Shown here: in pieces, positions 1 through 6,807 of the stretch
Layout of the letters: each line of letters starts with the position of its first letter
Numbering within the stretch: position 1 is the first letter of the stretch
Source of the DNA: JBLIOB01 sp047639575
GTDB taxonomy: Bacteria; Bacteroidota; Bacteroidia; Flavobacteriales_D; Parvicellaceae
Assembly: GCA_047639575.1 (NCBI GenBank)
Contig: JBLIOB010000199.1
Location: 1 to 7,807 of the forward strand
Reading direction: 5' to 3'
Length of the DNA stretch: 7,807 bases
Program-made: the position numbers and the translations under genes
The notes under the pieces: generated by a model
What the model was told of the DNA's origin: nothing
Databases searched by the model: none
What the model saw: only the letters and a program-made list of their open reading frames with translations

Positions 1-390
1 TTCAATAAAGAACTGCTATCTATAGAATTAATCAGTGCAGATGTTGAATATTATTTCGCTAAAATTGAAGAGGAGATTGTCGGGTATTTCAAACTTAACT
101 TTGGCCAAGCACAAACTGAAATCGTCGATGAAGCTGCTGCTGAAATAGAACGGATTTATGCTGCTAAGCAATATCATGGCAAAGGTGTTGGGAAAGTTCT
201 TTTTGAAGGTGCTATAGAGGTTGCAAAAGAAAGAAATGCTTCGTTTATCTGGCTGGGTGTTTGGGAAAAGAATCCACGAGCTATCAGATTTTATGAAAAG
301 TGTGGTTTTACAGTCTTTGACAAGCATACTTTCATATTAGGAACAGATGAGCAGACAGATTTAATGATGAAGTTGGAAATTAAGAGCTAG
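1..390 (+). CDS. GNAT family N-acetyltransferase, PaiA-like (5' partial)
   Basis: The reading frame is open from base 1 to a TAG stop at 388-390, giving 129 visible residues; the start lies left of the window. The visible part carries the acetyl-CoA binding motif A (QYHGKGVGK, visible residues 57-65, the Q/RxxGxG/A loop) and the motif B region WLGVWEKNPRAIRFYEKCGF (84-103), with Tyr98 where the general acid usually lies. The IWLGVWEKN..AI.FYEK.GF and EQTDLMMK tail style resembles PaiA-type spermidine/polyamine acetyltransferases, which are about 170 residues, so roughly 40 N-terminal residues are probably missing. The GNAT assignment is firm. The polyamine substrate is inference from resemblance, and related proteins often act on other amines. 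It is a cytoplasmic enzyme with no membrane segment, and it converges on the minus-strand DUF3109 gene. Confidence 0.9.
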   Translation, partial: FNKELLSIELISADVEYYFAKIEEEIVGYFKLNFGQAQTEIVDEAAAEIERIYAAKQYHGKGVGKVLFEGAIEVAKERNASFIWLGVWEKNPRAIRFYEKCGFTVFDKHTFILGTDEQTDLMMKLEIKS

Positions 391-407
391 AAAATACTAG
401 TCCAGAT

Positions 408-968
408 CTATTCTTCACACTCCTCTTCCAGTTCTTGATACCAAGATTCTCCGTACTTTCTAATCAGTGGTTCTTTAAGGAATTTATATACAGGCACTTT
501 GAGCTCCTCCCCTAATGAACAAGCTGGACTGCAAATATCCCAGCGATCATAATTTAGAGCGTCATAGTGGTCGTATTTAGTAACTCGTATCGGATAAAGG
601 TGGCAAGAAACTGGTTTTATAAAATCAGACTTGCCATCTCTATAAGCTTGTTCCATACCACATTTCAGCACCTTATTTTCATCATAAATGGCAAATGAAC
701 ATTCCTTGTTATTGATGGTTGTAGTAGAGAAATCATCTTCTTCATCTAGAATATATGGCCCCTCCTTTTCTATCACCGCCAAACCTTCTTTAGATAAGTA
801 AGGTTTGATGGCATCAAGATTTTTATTCAACATCTCGAGTTCCTCTTCCTCCAAAGGAGCTCCTAAATCACCTTCCACACAACAAGCACCTTTGCATTTG
901 TTCAAGTCACAAACAAAATGTTTTTCCTTGATGTCGTGAGAAATTACGGTGTCTCCTATAAGAATCAT
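408..968 (-). CDS. DUF3109 family cysteine-rich protein, putative metal-binding
   Basis: A 186-residue protein starting at ATG 968-966 and ending at TAG 410-408. It contains ten cysteines. The N-terminal cluster C20-x4-C25-x3-C29-C30 (FVCDLNKCKGACC) is followed by C90, C103, the C122-H123 pair in SCHLYPIR, C146, C150 and C184. This pattern, with the GACC motif and the CHLYPIR and WDICSPAC segments, fits the DUF3109 family, related to the YkgJ-type putative zinc or iron-sulfur binding proteins; no function is established for it that I know of. There is no signal peptide or membrane span, and the C-terminus is strongly acidic. It lies 20 bp after the lpdA stop, so it is probably read through from the suc operon, although a weak promoter-like sequence exists at the lpdA 3' end. 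The family call is fairly sure; the function is unknown. Confidence 0.87.
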   Translation of the reverse strand: MILIGDTVISHDIKEKHFVCDLNKCKGACCVEGDLGAPLEEEELEMLNKNLDAIKPYLSKEGLAVIEKEGPYILDEEDDFSTTTINNKECSFAIYDENKVLKCGMEQAYRDGKSDFIKPVSCHLYPIRVTKYDHYDALNYDRWDICSPACSLGEELKVPVYKFLKEPLIRKYGESWYQELEEECEE

Positions 969-988
969 TCTTAAATAATTTTACTATT

Positions 989-2389
989 TCAAATATGAAT
1001 TGGTCTGTTTTCTGTAGCTGCTAAACAGGCTTCTTTTACCGCTTCCATATAAGTAGGGTGGGCATGAGACATACGAGACACATCTTCCGCTGAAGCACGA
1101 AATTCCATGGCCGTAACAGCCGATGCAATCATATCTGCAGCTCTAGCACCAATGATATGTACGCCTAAGATTTCATCTGTATTTTTATCAGCCAATACTT
1201 TCACCTGTCCATCTATGTCCATACTAGCTCTTGCTCTACCCAAAGCTTTGAATGGAAACGCACCCGTTTTATATGCTTTGCCTTGTTCTTTTAGTTGCTC
1301 CTCGGTGAAGCCAACTCCAGCAACTTCTGGCCATGTATAAACTACACCAGGGATAAGGTTATAATTAATATGAGGTTTTTGACCTACCAGTTGTTCTGCA
1401 ACCAAAGTGCCTTCTTCCTCAGCCTTATGTGCCAACATCGCACCTTTCACAACATCACCTATAGCATATATGTTATCCAACTTAGTTTTTAGATGCTCGT
1501 CCGTTTCAATACGGCCTGCTTTGTCTGTAGTTAAACCAATATTTTCCAATCCCAATCCATCAGTATAAGCCCTTCTTCCAATAGATACTAAACAGTAATC
1601 TCCTTCTAATTCTAATGTTTCTCCTTTAGGTGTTTCGGCTTTTACATTTACATTTTTTCCTTGGGCTTCTACACCAGTTACCTTGTGTTTCAAATAGAAC
1701 TTAAAACCCAATTTCTTCAAGGATTTAGTAAGTTCTTTACTCATCGTACCATCCATTCCCGGAATGATTCTATCCAAAAATTCAACTACAGAGACTTTAG
1801 CTCCTAATCGAGCATAGACAGAACCTAATTCTAAGCCTATTACGCCTCCACCAATAATCACTAAATGCTTTGGCACTTCTTTCAATGTCAAAGCTTCTGT
1901 ACTCGTAATTACTCTCTTTTTGTCGATCTTGATGAAAGGCAAAGAGGATGGTTTAGAACCAGTAGCTATAATTACTTTGTCCGTTATGATTTCAGTTGCT
2001 TTTCCATCTGATGCGGTAACTTTTATAGTATTCTTATCTACAAATGAACCTGTACCATGCAGAACTTCAATTTTATTTTTCTTCATTAAAAACTCAATTC
2101 CATCGCAAGTCTGCTTCACCACTTCACTTTTTCTACCAATCATTTGACCAAAATTTACTTTTGGTTTGTTGATGTCTATACCATGTGTTTTGAAGGTATG
2201 CTCTGCATTGTGAAAATGCTCAGAAGAATCCAGAAGTGCTTTTGAAGGAATACATCCTACATTCAAACAAGTACCACCAAGCGTATTATACTTTTCAATG
2301 ATGGCAGTCTTCATGCCTAATTGTGCACATCTGATGGCTGCTACATAGCCACCTGGTCCTGAACCTATTACTGTTACGTCGTATTTCAT
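989..2389 (-). CDS. lpdA: dihydrolipoyl dehydrogenase (E3 of 2-oxo acid dehydrogenase complexes)
   Basis: A 466-residue flavoprotein that reoxidises dihydrolipoyl groups on E2 and passes electrons through FAD to NAD+. The FAD-binding Rossmann motif GSGPGGY is at residues 9-15. The redox-active disulfide is C41/C46 in GGTCLNVGCIPSK. The NAD-binding glycine motif GGGVIG is at 180-185, the second FAD contact YAIGD is at 308-312, and the catalytic C-terminal motif HAHPTYMEA has His444 and Glu449. Length and all key residues are normal for the family, and there is no N-terminal lipoyl domain. It starts at ATG 2389-2387, 54 bp after the sucB stop. No Shine-Dalgarno is visible, and a 7-bp repeat array lies about 13 bp before the start. 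Its position behind sucAB suggests service to 2-oxoglutarate dehydrogenase, but E3 is commonly shared with pyruvate and branched-chain complexes and the glycine cleavage system. Confidence 0.97.
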   Translation of the reverse strand: MKYDVTVIGSGPGGYVAAIRCAQLGMKTAIIEKYNTLGGTCLNVGCIPSKALLDSSEHFHNAEHTFKTHGIDINKPKVNFGQMIGRKSEVVKQTCDGIEFLMKKNKIEVLHGTGSFVDKNTIKVTASDGKATEIITDKVIIATGSKPSSLPFIKIDKKRVITSTEALTLKEVPKHLVIIGGGVIGLELGSVYARLGAKVSVVEFLDRIIPGMDGTMSKELTKSLKKLGFKFYLKHKVTGVEAQGKNVNVKAETPKGETLELEGDYCLVSIGRRAYTDGLGLENIGLTTDKAGRIETDEHLKTKLDNIYAIGDVVKGAMLAHKAEEEGTLVAEQLVGQKPHINYNLIPGVVYTWPEVAGVGFTEEQLKEQGKAYKTGAFPFKALGRARASMDIDGQVKVLADKNTDEILGVHIIGARAADMIASAVTAMEFRASAEDVSRMSHAHPTYMEAVKEACLAATENRPIHI

Positions 2390-2402
2390 GTAATTGTGTT
2401 GA

Positions 2403-2437
2403 GTACTAAGTACGAGGTATTTAGTACAATGTATGTT
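2403..2437. repeat. Degenerate heptanucleotide array with hairpin in the sucB-lpdA gap
   Basis: On the plus strand the gap reads as five consecutive 7-bp units: GTACTAA, GTACGAG, GTATTTA, GTACAAT and GTATGTT (2403-2409, 2410-2416, 2417-2423, 2424-2430, 2431-2437). Every unit starts GTA and the fourth base is C or T; the last three bases vary. Because GTAC is self-complementary, 2403-2413 and 2417-2427 also form an inverted repeat. In the minus-strand mRNA the arms GUACUAAAUAC and GUACUUAGUAC pair at ten of eleven positions around a CUC loop. The array ends 13 bp before the lpdA ATG. No U-run follows the hairpin, so it is not a canonical terminator. Function is not shown. Confidence 0.6.
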
Positions 2438-2443
2438 TATATT

Positions 2444-3937
2444 TTAAATTCCCAACATTAACCTTGTAGGGTCTTCCAATAGCTCTTTTACCCTCACCAA
2501 GAAACTTACTGACTCTCTTCCGTCAATAATTCTATGGTCATATGATAAAGCCAAATACATCATTGGTCTTACATGTACTTCGCCATTGATGGCTATCGGT
2601 CGTTGTACTATGTTATGCATTCCCAAAATAGCCGACTGAGGTGCATTTATGATTGGTGTTGACATCATAGAGCCAAATACACCACCATTGGTAATGGTGA
2701 ATGTTCCTCCAGTCATTTCTTCGATACTCAATTTATTATCACGTGCTTTAGTAGCCAATCGCATGATGTCTTTTTCCACCTGATCAAAAGACATGGCTTC
2801 AGCATTTCTAATCACTGGAACCACTAAACCTTTTGGTGCAGAAACAGCTATCGAAATATCACAGAAGTCATTATACACAATCTCATTTTCATCAAGCATG
2901 GCATTTACTGCTGGCCATTCTTGTAAAGCTTGACAACAGGCTTTTGTGAAAAAAGACATAAACCCAAGACCAACTTCATATTTATCTTTGAATTTATCTT
3001 TGTATTTCTTTCTAAGATCCATAATTGGTTTCATATCGACCTCATTGAAAGTTGTCAACATCGCTGTATCATTTTTTACAGCAACCAATCTTTTCGCTAC
3101 AGTCTTTCTAAGTGGCGACATCTTTTGTCTCCTCTGTTCTCTGCCAGCACCAAATAATACTGGAGCAGCAGCAACTTCCTTCTTAGGAGCTACTGCAGCT
3201 GGCTTTTGAGCACCTGCTGCATCTCCTTTAGTAATTCTTCCTCCAACTCCACTACCTGCAACTGCAGATGCGGAAATTCCTTTTTCTGCTAATATTTTAG
3301 AAGCTGCTGGCGATGGATGACCTGCTGCATAATTTGCATCAGAAGTAGATTCAGCAACCGGTGCATCAGACTTAGTTACTGGTGCAGCATTTCCTTCCAT
3401 TACTTCAATTTTGGCGATAACCGTTCCAATTGGAATGGTTGCTCCTTCTTCCTCCACAATCCTCAATATACCAGAAGATGTTGCAGGAAATTCAAAAGTG
3501 GCTTTGTCAGATTCAATCTCACATATTTCTTCGTCCATATTGACATAATCACCATCTGCTTTAGACCATGATCCTATTGTCACTTCAGTGATTGACTCTC
3601 CAACTGGAGTAATTATTTGATCTTCAATTTTCCCTGTAGCCTTAGGGCCTTCTGTGGCACGTTCTGCTTTAGGAGCAGGAGTAGGTTCAGCTGACTTTGT
3701 TGCTGAATCGTCTATTTCACAAATTAAAGCCCCAATTTCTAGTGTTTCCCCTTCTTCTGCTTTGATATGAAGGATTCCTGAAATTTCAGCTGTCAATTCA
3801 TTAGTAGCTTTATCAGTTTCTATTTCGCAAATGACTTCATCCATTTCTACATAGTCACCTTCTTTCTTTAACCATTCGGAAATAGTCACTTCCGTGATCG
3901 ACTCTCCTATTGCAGGTACATTTATTTGTAAGCTCAT
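2444..3937 (-). CDS. sucB: dihydrolipoyllysine-residue succinyltransferase (E2 of 2-oxoglutarate dehydrogenase), two lipoyl domains
   Basis: The E2 core enzyme, transferring succinyl from its lipoyl arm to CoA. I use ATG 3937-3935, giving 497 residues that begin MSLQINVPAIGESITEV; an upstream in-frame TTG at 3976 adds 13 residues unlike the family. Lipoyl domain 1 spans about 2-76 (lipoyl Lys43 in ETDKA) and lipoyl domain 2 about 106-180 (Lys145 in ESDKA), joined by an Ala/Pro-rich linker. A peripheral subunit-binding domain (about 207-243, HPSPAASKILAEKG) and a second Ala-rich linker follow. The acyltransferase domain is about 270-497, with the FTITNGGVFGSMMSTPI signature and catalytic DHRIIDG (His468, Asp472). 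Pairing with sucA and the GGVFGS..STPIIN.PQSAILGMH style support succinyl rather than acetyl transfer. Many bacterial SucB proteins have one lipoyl domain and about 400 residues, so this one is long. It starts 64 bp after the sucA stop. Confidence 0.95.
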   Translation of the reverse strand: MSLQINVPAIGESITEVTISEWLKKEGDYVEMDEVICEIETDKATNELTAEISGILHIKAEEGETLEIGALICEIDDSATKSAEPTPAPKAERATEGPKATGKIEDQIITPVGESITEVTIGSWSKADGDYVNMDEEICEIESDKATFEFPATSSGILRIVEEEGATIPIGTVIAKIEVMEGNAAPVTKSDAPVAESTSDANYAAGHPSPAASKILAEKGISASAVAGSGVGGRITKGDAAGAQKPAAVAPKKEVAAAPVLFGAGREQRRQKMSPLRKTVAKRLVAVKNDTAMLTTFNEVDMKPIMDLRKKYKDKFKDKYEVGLGFMSFFTKACCQALQEWPAVNAMLDENEIVYNDFCDISIAVSAPKGLVVPVIRNAEAMSFDQVEKDIMRLATKARDNKLSIEEMTGGTFTITNGGVFGSMMSTPIINAPQSAILGMHNIVQRPIAINGEVHVRPMMYLALSYDHRIIDGRESVSFLVRVKELLEDPTRLMLGI

Positions 3938-3976
3938 TTCTTGATACTGTTTATTGTTTGGTGGAAAATCGATCAA

Positions 3977-3997
3977 CTCAATTTTTCACTTTTAACT
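3977..3997. repeat. Short 7-bp periodic tract in the sucA-sucB gap
   Basis: On the minus strand the sequence just after the sucA stop reads AGTTAAA, AGTGAAA, AATTGAG, three adjacent 7-bp units (plus-strand 3991-3997, 3984-3990, 3977-3983) that are near-copies of one another. The tract is AT-rich and short, so chance similarity is possible. It is listed because the next gap in the same operon also has a 7-bp period with a different unit sequence. Confidence 0.35.
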
Positions 3998-4001
3998 CTT
4001 T

Positions 4002-6731
4002 TTATTTAATTGCAAAGGCTTTTTCCACTATCTCTTTTTGTTGCGCCTTATGTACTTTGGCAAAACCTGTTGCCGGTGAAGCAGCTGCTTTTCTAGATAT
4101 TACATCTTTGGTCACTTCCCTGAATACTCTCAATATGAAAGACCAAGCACCCATGTTTTCTGGCTCTTCTTGTACCCAATGAACCATATCAACTTTATAC
4201 TTTTTAATCTCAGCTAATACTTGTTTTCTTGGGAATGGGTGCAACTGCTCAAGCCTGATGATTGCAACATCTTTTCTCTTATCTTTTTGTTGTTTTTCAA
4301 GCAAGTCAAAATATATTTTTCCAGAGCAAAGCAAAACCTTCTTAGCAGTTTTAACCGCATAATCATCTCCTATTACTTCTTGGAATCTACCTTCAGTAAA
4401 ATCTTCCATTTTAGATACTACTAATGGGTGCCTGAACAACGATTTTGGAGACATCACAATTGCTGGCAATCTAAACGGCATCATCAATTGTCTCCTCAGC
4501 ATATGGAAAAAATTGGAAGGTTTAGTCATATTCAATATGTACATATTATTGCCAGAGGCAAGTTGTAAATATCGCTCTGGGCGTGCATTAGAATGCTCTG
4601 GACCCTGTCCTTCATAGCCATGTGGTAATAAAAGCACCAAACCATTCATCTTCCTCCATTTAGTATAGGAGCAGGAAATAAATTGATCAATCATAACTTG
4701 TGCACCATTGGCAAAATCACCAAACTGACCTTCCCATATCACTAAAGCACTTGGGTTAGCCATAGCATATCCAAATTCAAATCCCATTACAGCAAATTCT
4801 GATAATAATGAGTTGTACACTTGAAATTTTTCCTGCCCTTCTTCTATAAAATCTAAACTATTATAAGGCTCATTAGTCGTCATATCATGTAATACAGCAT
4901 GACGGTGAGAAAAAGTACCTCTTTGAGAATCCTGTCCACTTAACCTCACAATTTTATTTTCTACCAAAAGAGAACCATAAGCTAGCAGTTCCGCAGCAGC
5001 CCAATTGAGTTCTTTTTTGTCAAAAAACATTTCTTTCCTTTGTTTCAGAACTTTTTCTATCTGCTTGATAGGTTTATATCCTTCAGGTATAGTTATAAGT
5101 GCTTTCGCTATTTTATCAATGACCTCTTGGGAAACACTTGTATCTGGAGAAACTTCAAAATCCGAAGGTTTGGATAATCTAAGATCCTTCCATTCCTGTT
5201 CTATTTCTTGATACGAATACGGCAAAGTTTCCTGCTTCACTAAATTCAATCTATCTTGAAGCATGGATTTGAAATTCTTATTCATTTCCTCGGCAAGTCC
5301 TGCATCTACATCGCCACGTTCAATCAAACTTTTATTGTAAACTTCCCTTGGATTCGGGTGCTTAGAAATTAGATTGTAAAGTGCTGGCTGAGTAAACTTT
5401 GGTTCGTCAGCTTCGTTGTGCCCATGACGTCTATAACAAACCATATCAACAAAAATATCCTTATGAAACTTCTGTCTATATTCTACCGCAAGCTTCATAC
5501 AAAATACTACAGCCTCTGCTCTATCTCCATTGACATGCAATACAGGCGCGTCAATAATTTTAGCCACATCTGTACAATACATACTTGATCGCGCATCACC
5601 AAAATCAGTTGTAAACCCAACTTGATTATTAATTACAAAATGAATAGTGCCTCCAGTAGTATAACCATCCAATTTGGACATTTGAGTAACTTCATAGACT
5701 ATGCCTTGACCAGCAACGGCAGAATCGCCATGAATTATTACTGGTAAGATTTTATTATAATCATTATCATAAAGTTTATCCGCCTTAGCTCGTAAAAAAC
5801 CTTCTACAACTGGATTTACCGCTTCTAAATGAGACGGGTTTGGAGCTAATTTTAAATTAACTTTTTTACCAGACGGAGTAACTACTTCACTTGAAAACCC
5901 CATATGATACTTCACGTCTCCATCTCCCATTGTTTGATCGGGGACCGCACTTCCTTCAAATTCGTTAAATATCTGCTCATAGGTTTTACCCATGATATTT
6001 GCTAATATATTGAGCCGACCTCTATGTGCCATCCCTATCATCACTTCTTCTACACCCAAATCAGCTGCTTTATTGATCATAGCATCCAATGCTGGGATTG
6101 TAGTTTCTCCCCCTTCTAGTGAAAATCGTTTCTGGCCGAGATATTTTGTTTGCAAGAAATTTTCAAATACAACAGACTCATTCAGCTTGTATAATATTCT
6201 TTCTTTTTCCTCACGTGAAGGATTATGATTGAGTGCATCATATTCTGATTTTTTCTTAAACCATTCTAGTATTTCTACTCTACGGATATACATATACTCG
6301 AACCCAACAGAGCCTTGGTAAACAGTCTTTAATGCCTCAATCAATTTCCTTAAGGTTACCTTGCCAATGCCTAATTCTTTTGCTGATTCAAATTCTGTAT
6401 CCAAATCAGACGCTGATAATCCAAAATCTTCCAGCTCAAGAACAGCAAACCTTTCCTTCCTTTTCCTAACTGGATTGGTATCAGCCTTGAGGTGCGCTCT
6501 GGATCTATAAGCATGTATCAACTTGCTTACATTAATTTCTTTATCTGAAAATGGTGCTCCTGCTGCTGTATTCTCTTCTCCATTCGAGCCAAATTTGGTT
6601 TGCCCAAATTCAAAACCTTCAAAAAATTTCTGCCATGAAATATCTACTGAAGTGGGCTCAGACTTGTACGATTCGTACATTTCTTCTATAGCACTGCTAT
6701 GAGCATTGGCAATGTATGTGTATTTGTCCAT
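4002..6731 (-). CDS. sucA: 2-oxoglutarate dehydrogenase E1 component (thiamine diphosphate-dependent)
   Basis: A 909-residue E1 subunit that decarboxylates 2-oxoglutarate and succinylates the lipoyl groups of SucB in the TCA cycle. The N-terminal E2-binding segment (about 1-40, YIANAHSSAIEEMYESY) matches the 2-oxogl_dehyd_N pattern and supports ATG 6731-6729 as the start. The dehydrogenase E1 domain includes GMAHRGRLN (233-241, His236), HGDSAVAGQG (334-343), INNQVGF (367-373), the cofactor region NGDRAEAV (401-408) and CYRRHGHNEADEP (432-444). The transketolase-like pyrimidine-binding domain includes RGTFSHRHAVLHD (604-616), EGQFGDFANGAQ (667-678) and LLPHGYEGQGPEHSNARPERY (starting 701). The C-terminal domain has HPFPRKQV and VQEEPENMGAW. 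Length is normal. The segment around 685-691 (SCSYTKW) differs from the SSGEQKW of E. coli, probably lineage variation. The leader is short with no Shine-Dalgarno, and a promoter sits just upstream. Confidence 0.97.
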   Translation of the reverse strand: MDKYTYIANAHSSAIEEMYESYKSEPTSVDISWQKFFEGFEFGQTKFGSNGEENTAAGAPFSDKEINVSKLIHAYRSRAHLKADTNPVRKRKERFAVLELEDFGLSASDLDTEFESAKELGIGKVTLRKLIEALKTVYQGSVGFEYMYIRRVEILEWFKKKSEYDALNHNPSREEKERILYKLNESVVFENFLQTKYLGQKRFSLEGGETTIPALDAMINKAADLGVEEVMIGMAHRGRLNILANIMGKTYEQIFNEFEGSAVPDQTMGDGDVKYHMGFSSEVVTPSGKKVNLKLAPNPSHLEAVNPVVEGFLRAKADKLYDNDYNKILPVIIHGDSAVAGQGIVYEVTQMSKLDGYTTGGTIHFVINNQVGFTTDFGDARSSMYCTDVAKIIDAPVLHVNGDRAEAVVFCMKLAVEYRQKFHKDIFVDMVCYRRHGHNEADEPKFTQPALYNLISKHPNPREVYNKSLIERGDVDAGLAEEMNKNFKSMLQDRLNLVKQETLPYSYQEIEQEWKDLRLSKPSDFEVSPDTSVSQEVIDKIAKALITIPEGYKPIKQIEKVLKQRKEMFFDKKELNWAAAELLAYGSLLVENKIVRLSGQDSQRGTFSHRHAVLHDMTTNEPYNSLDFIEEGQEKFQVYNSLLSEFAVMGFEFGYAMANPSALVIWEGQFGDFANGAQVMIDQFISCSYTKWRKMNGLVLLLPHGYEGQGPEHSNARPERYLQLASGNNMYILNMTKPSNFFHMLRRQLMMPFRLPAIVMSPKSLFRHPLVVSKMEDFTEGRFQEVIGDDYAVKTAKKVLLCSGKIYFDLLEKQQKDKRKDVAIIRLEQLHPFPRKQVLAEIKKYKVDMVHWVQEEPENMGAWSFILRVFREVTKDVISRKAAASPATGFAKVHKAQQKEIVEKAFAIK

Positions 6732-6755
6732 GTTTAGGATTGGCTTATTTTAGGG

Positions 6756-6788
6756 CAAATATAGAAGGGATAATTAACATATGAAAAC
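6756..6788 (-). promoter_or_regulatory. Bacteroidota-type sigma-A promoter upstream of sucA
   Basis: Read on the minus strand, TATATTTG at 6763-6756 matches the Bacteroidota -7 consensus TAnnTTTG exactly. A GTTTTC at 6788-6783 lies 19 bp upstream and partly resembles the -33 element (TTG or TTTG). The -7 box ends 24 bp before the sucA ATG, which would give a leader of roughly 15-20 nt. It lies in the 76-bp gap after the SRAP gene stop, so it would let the suc operon be transcribed independently of the upstream pair. The -7 match is seen directly; the -33 element is weak and activity is inferred. Confidence 0.6.
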
Positions 6789-6807
6789 CGTATAAACGGG
6801 TATGCGT

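Noticed and set aside
28..327. Minus-strand 99-residue reading frame at the left edge
   Set aside because: It lies wholly antisense to the GNAT gene, which has clear family motifs; its translation is low-complexity Phe/Ser-rich with no recognisable domain.
685..708. A cryptic mobile element, toxin-antitoxin pair or defence system in the window
   Set aside because: No transposase, integrase, terminal inverted repeats, nuclease or small-gene pair could be found on either strand; every substantial reading frame is accounted for by the listed genes or their antisense shadows.
990..997. CATATTTG on the minus strand as a promoter for the DUF3109 gene
   Set aside because: It is one base off TAnnTTTG, has no convincing -33 partner, and overlaps the lpdA stop. 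It could be a weak internal promoter but is not supported enough to annotate.
3938..3976. In-frame TTG start at 3976 giving a 510-residue SucB
   Set aside because: The extra 13 residues (MIDFPPNNKQYQE) have no family likeness, TTG is a rare start, the extension would begin next to the 7-bp repeat tract, and ATG 3937 gives the standard E2 N-terminus.
3910..4182. Plus-strand 90-residue reading frame spanning the sucA-sucB gap
   Set aside because: It is mostly antisense to the sucA and sucB ends, has no domain likeness and no promoter, and is explained as a shadow of the coding strand.
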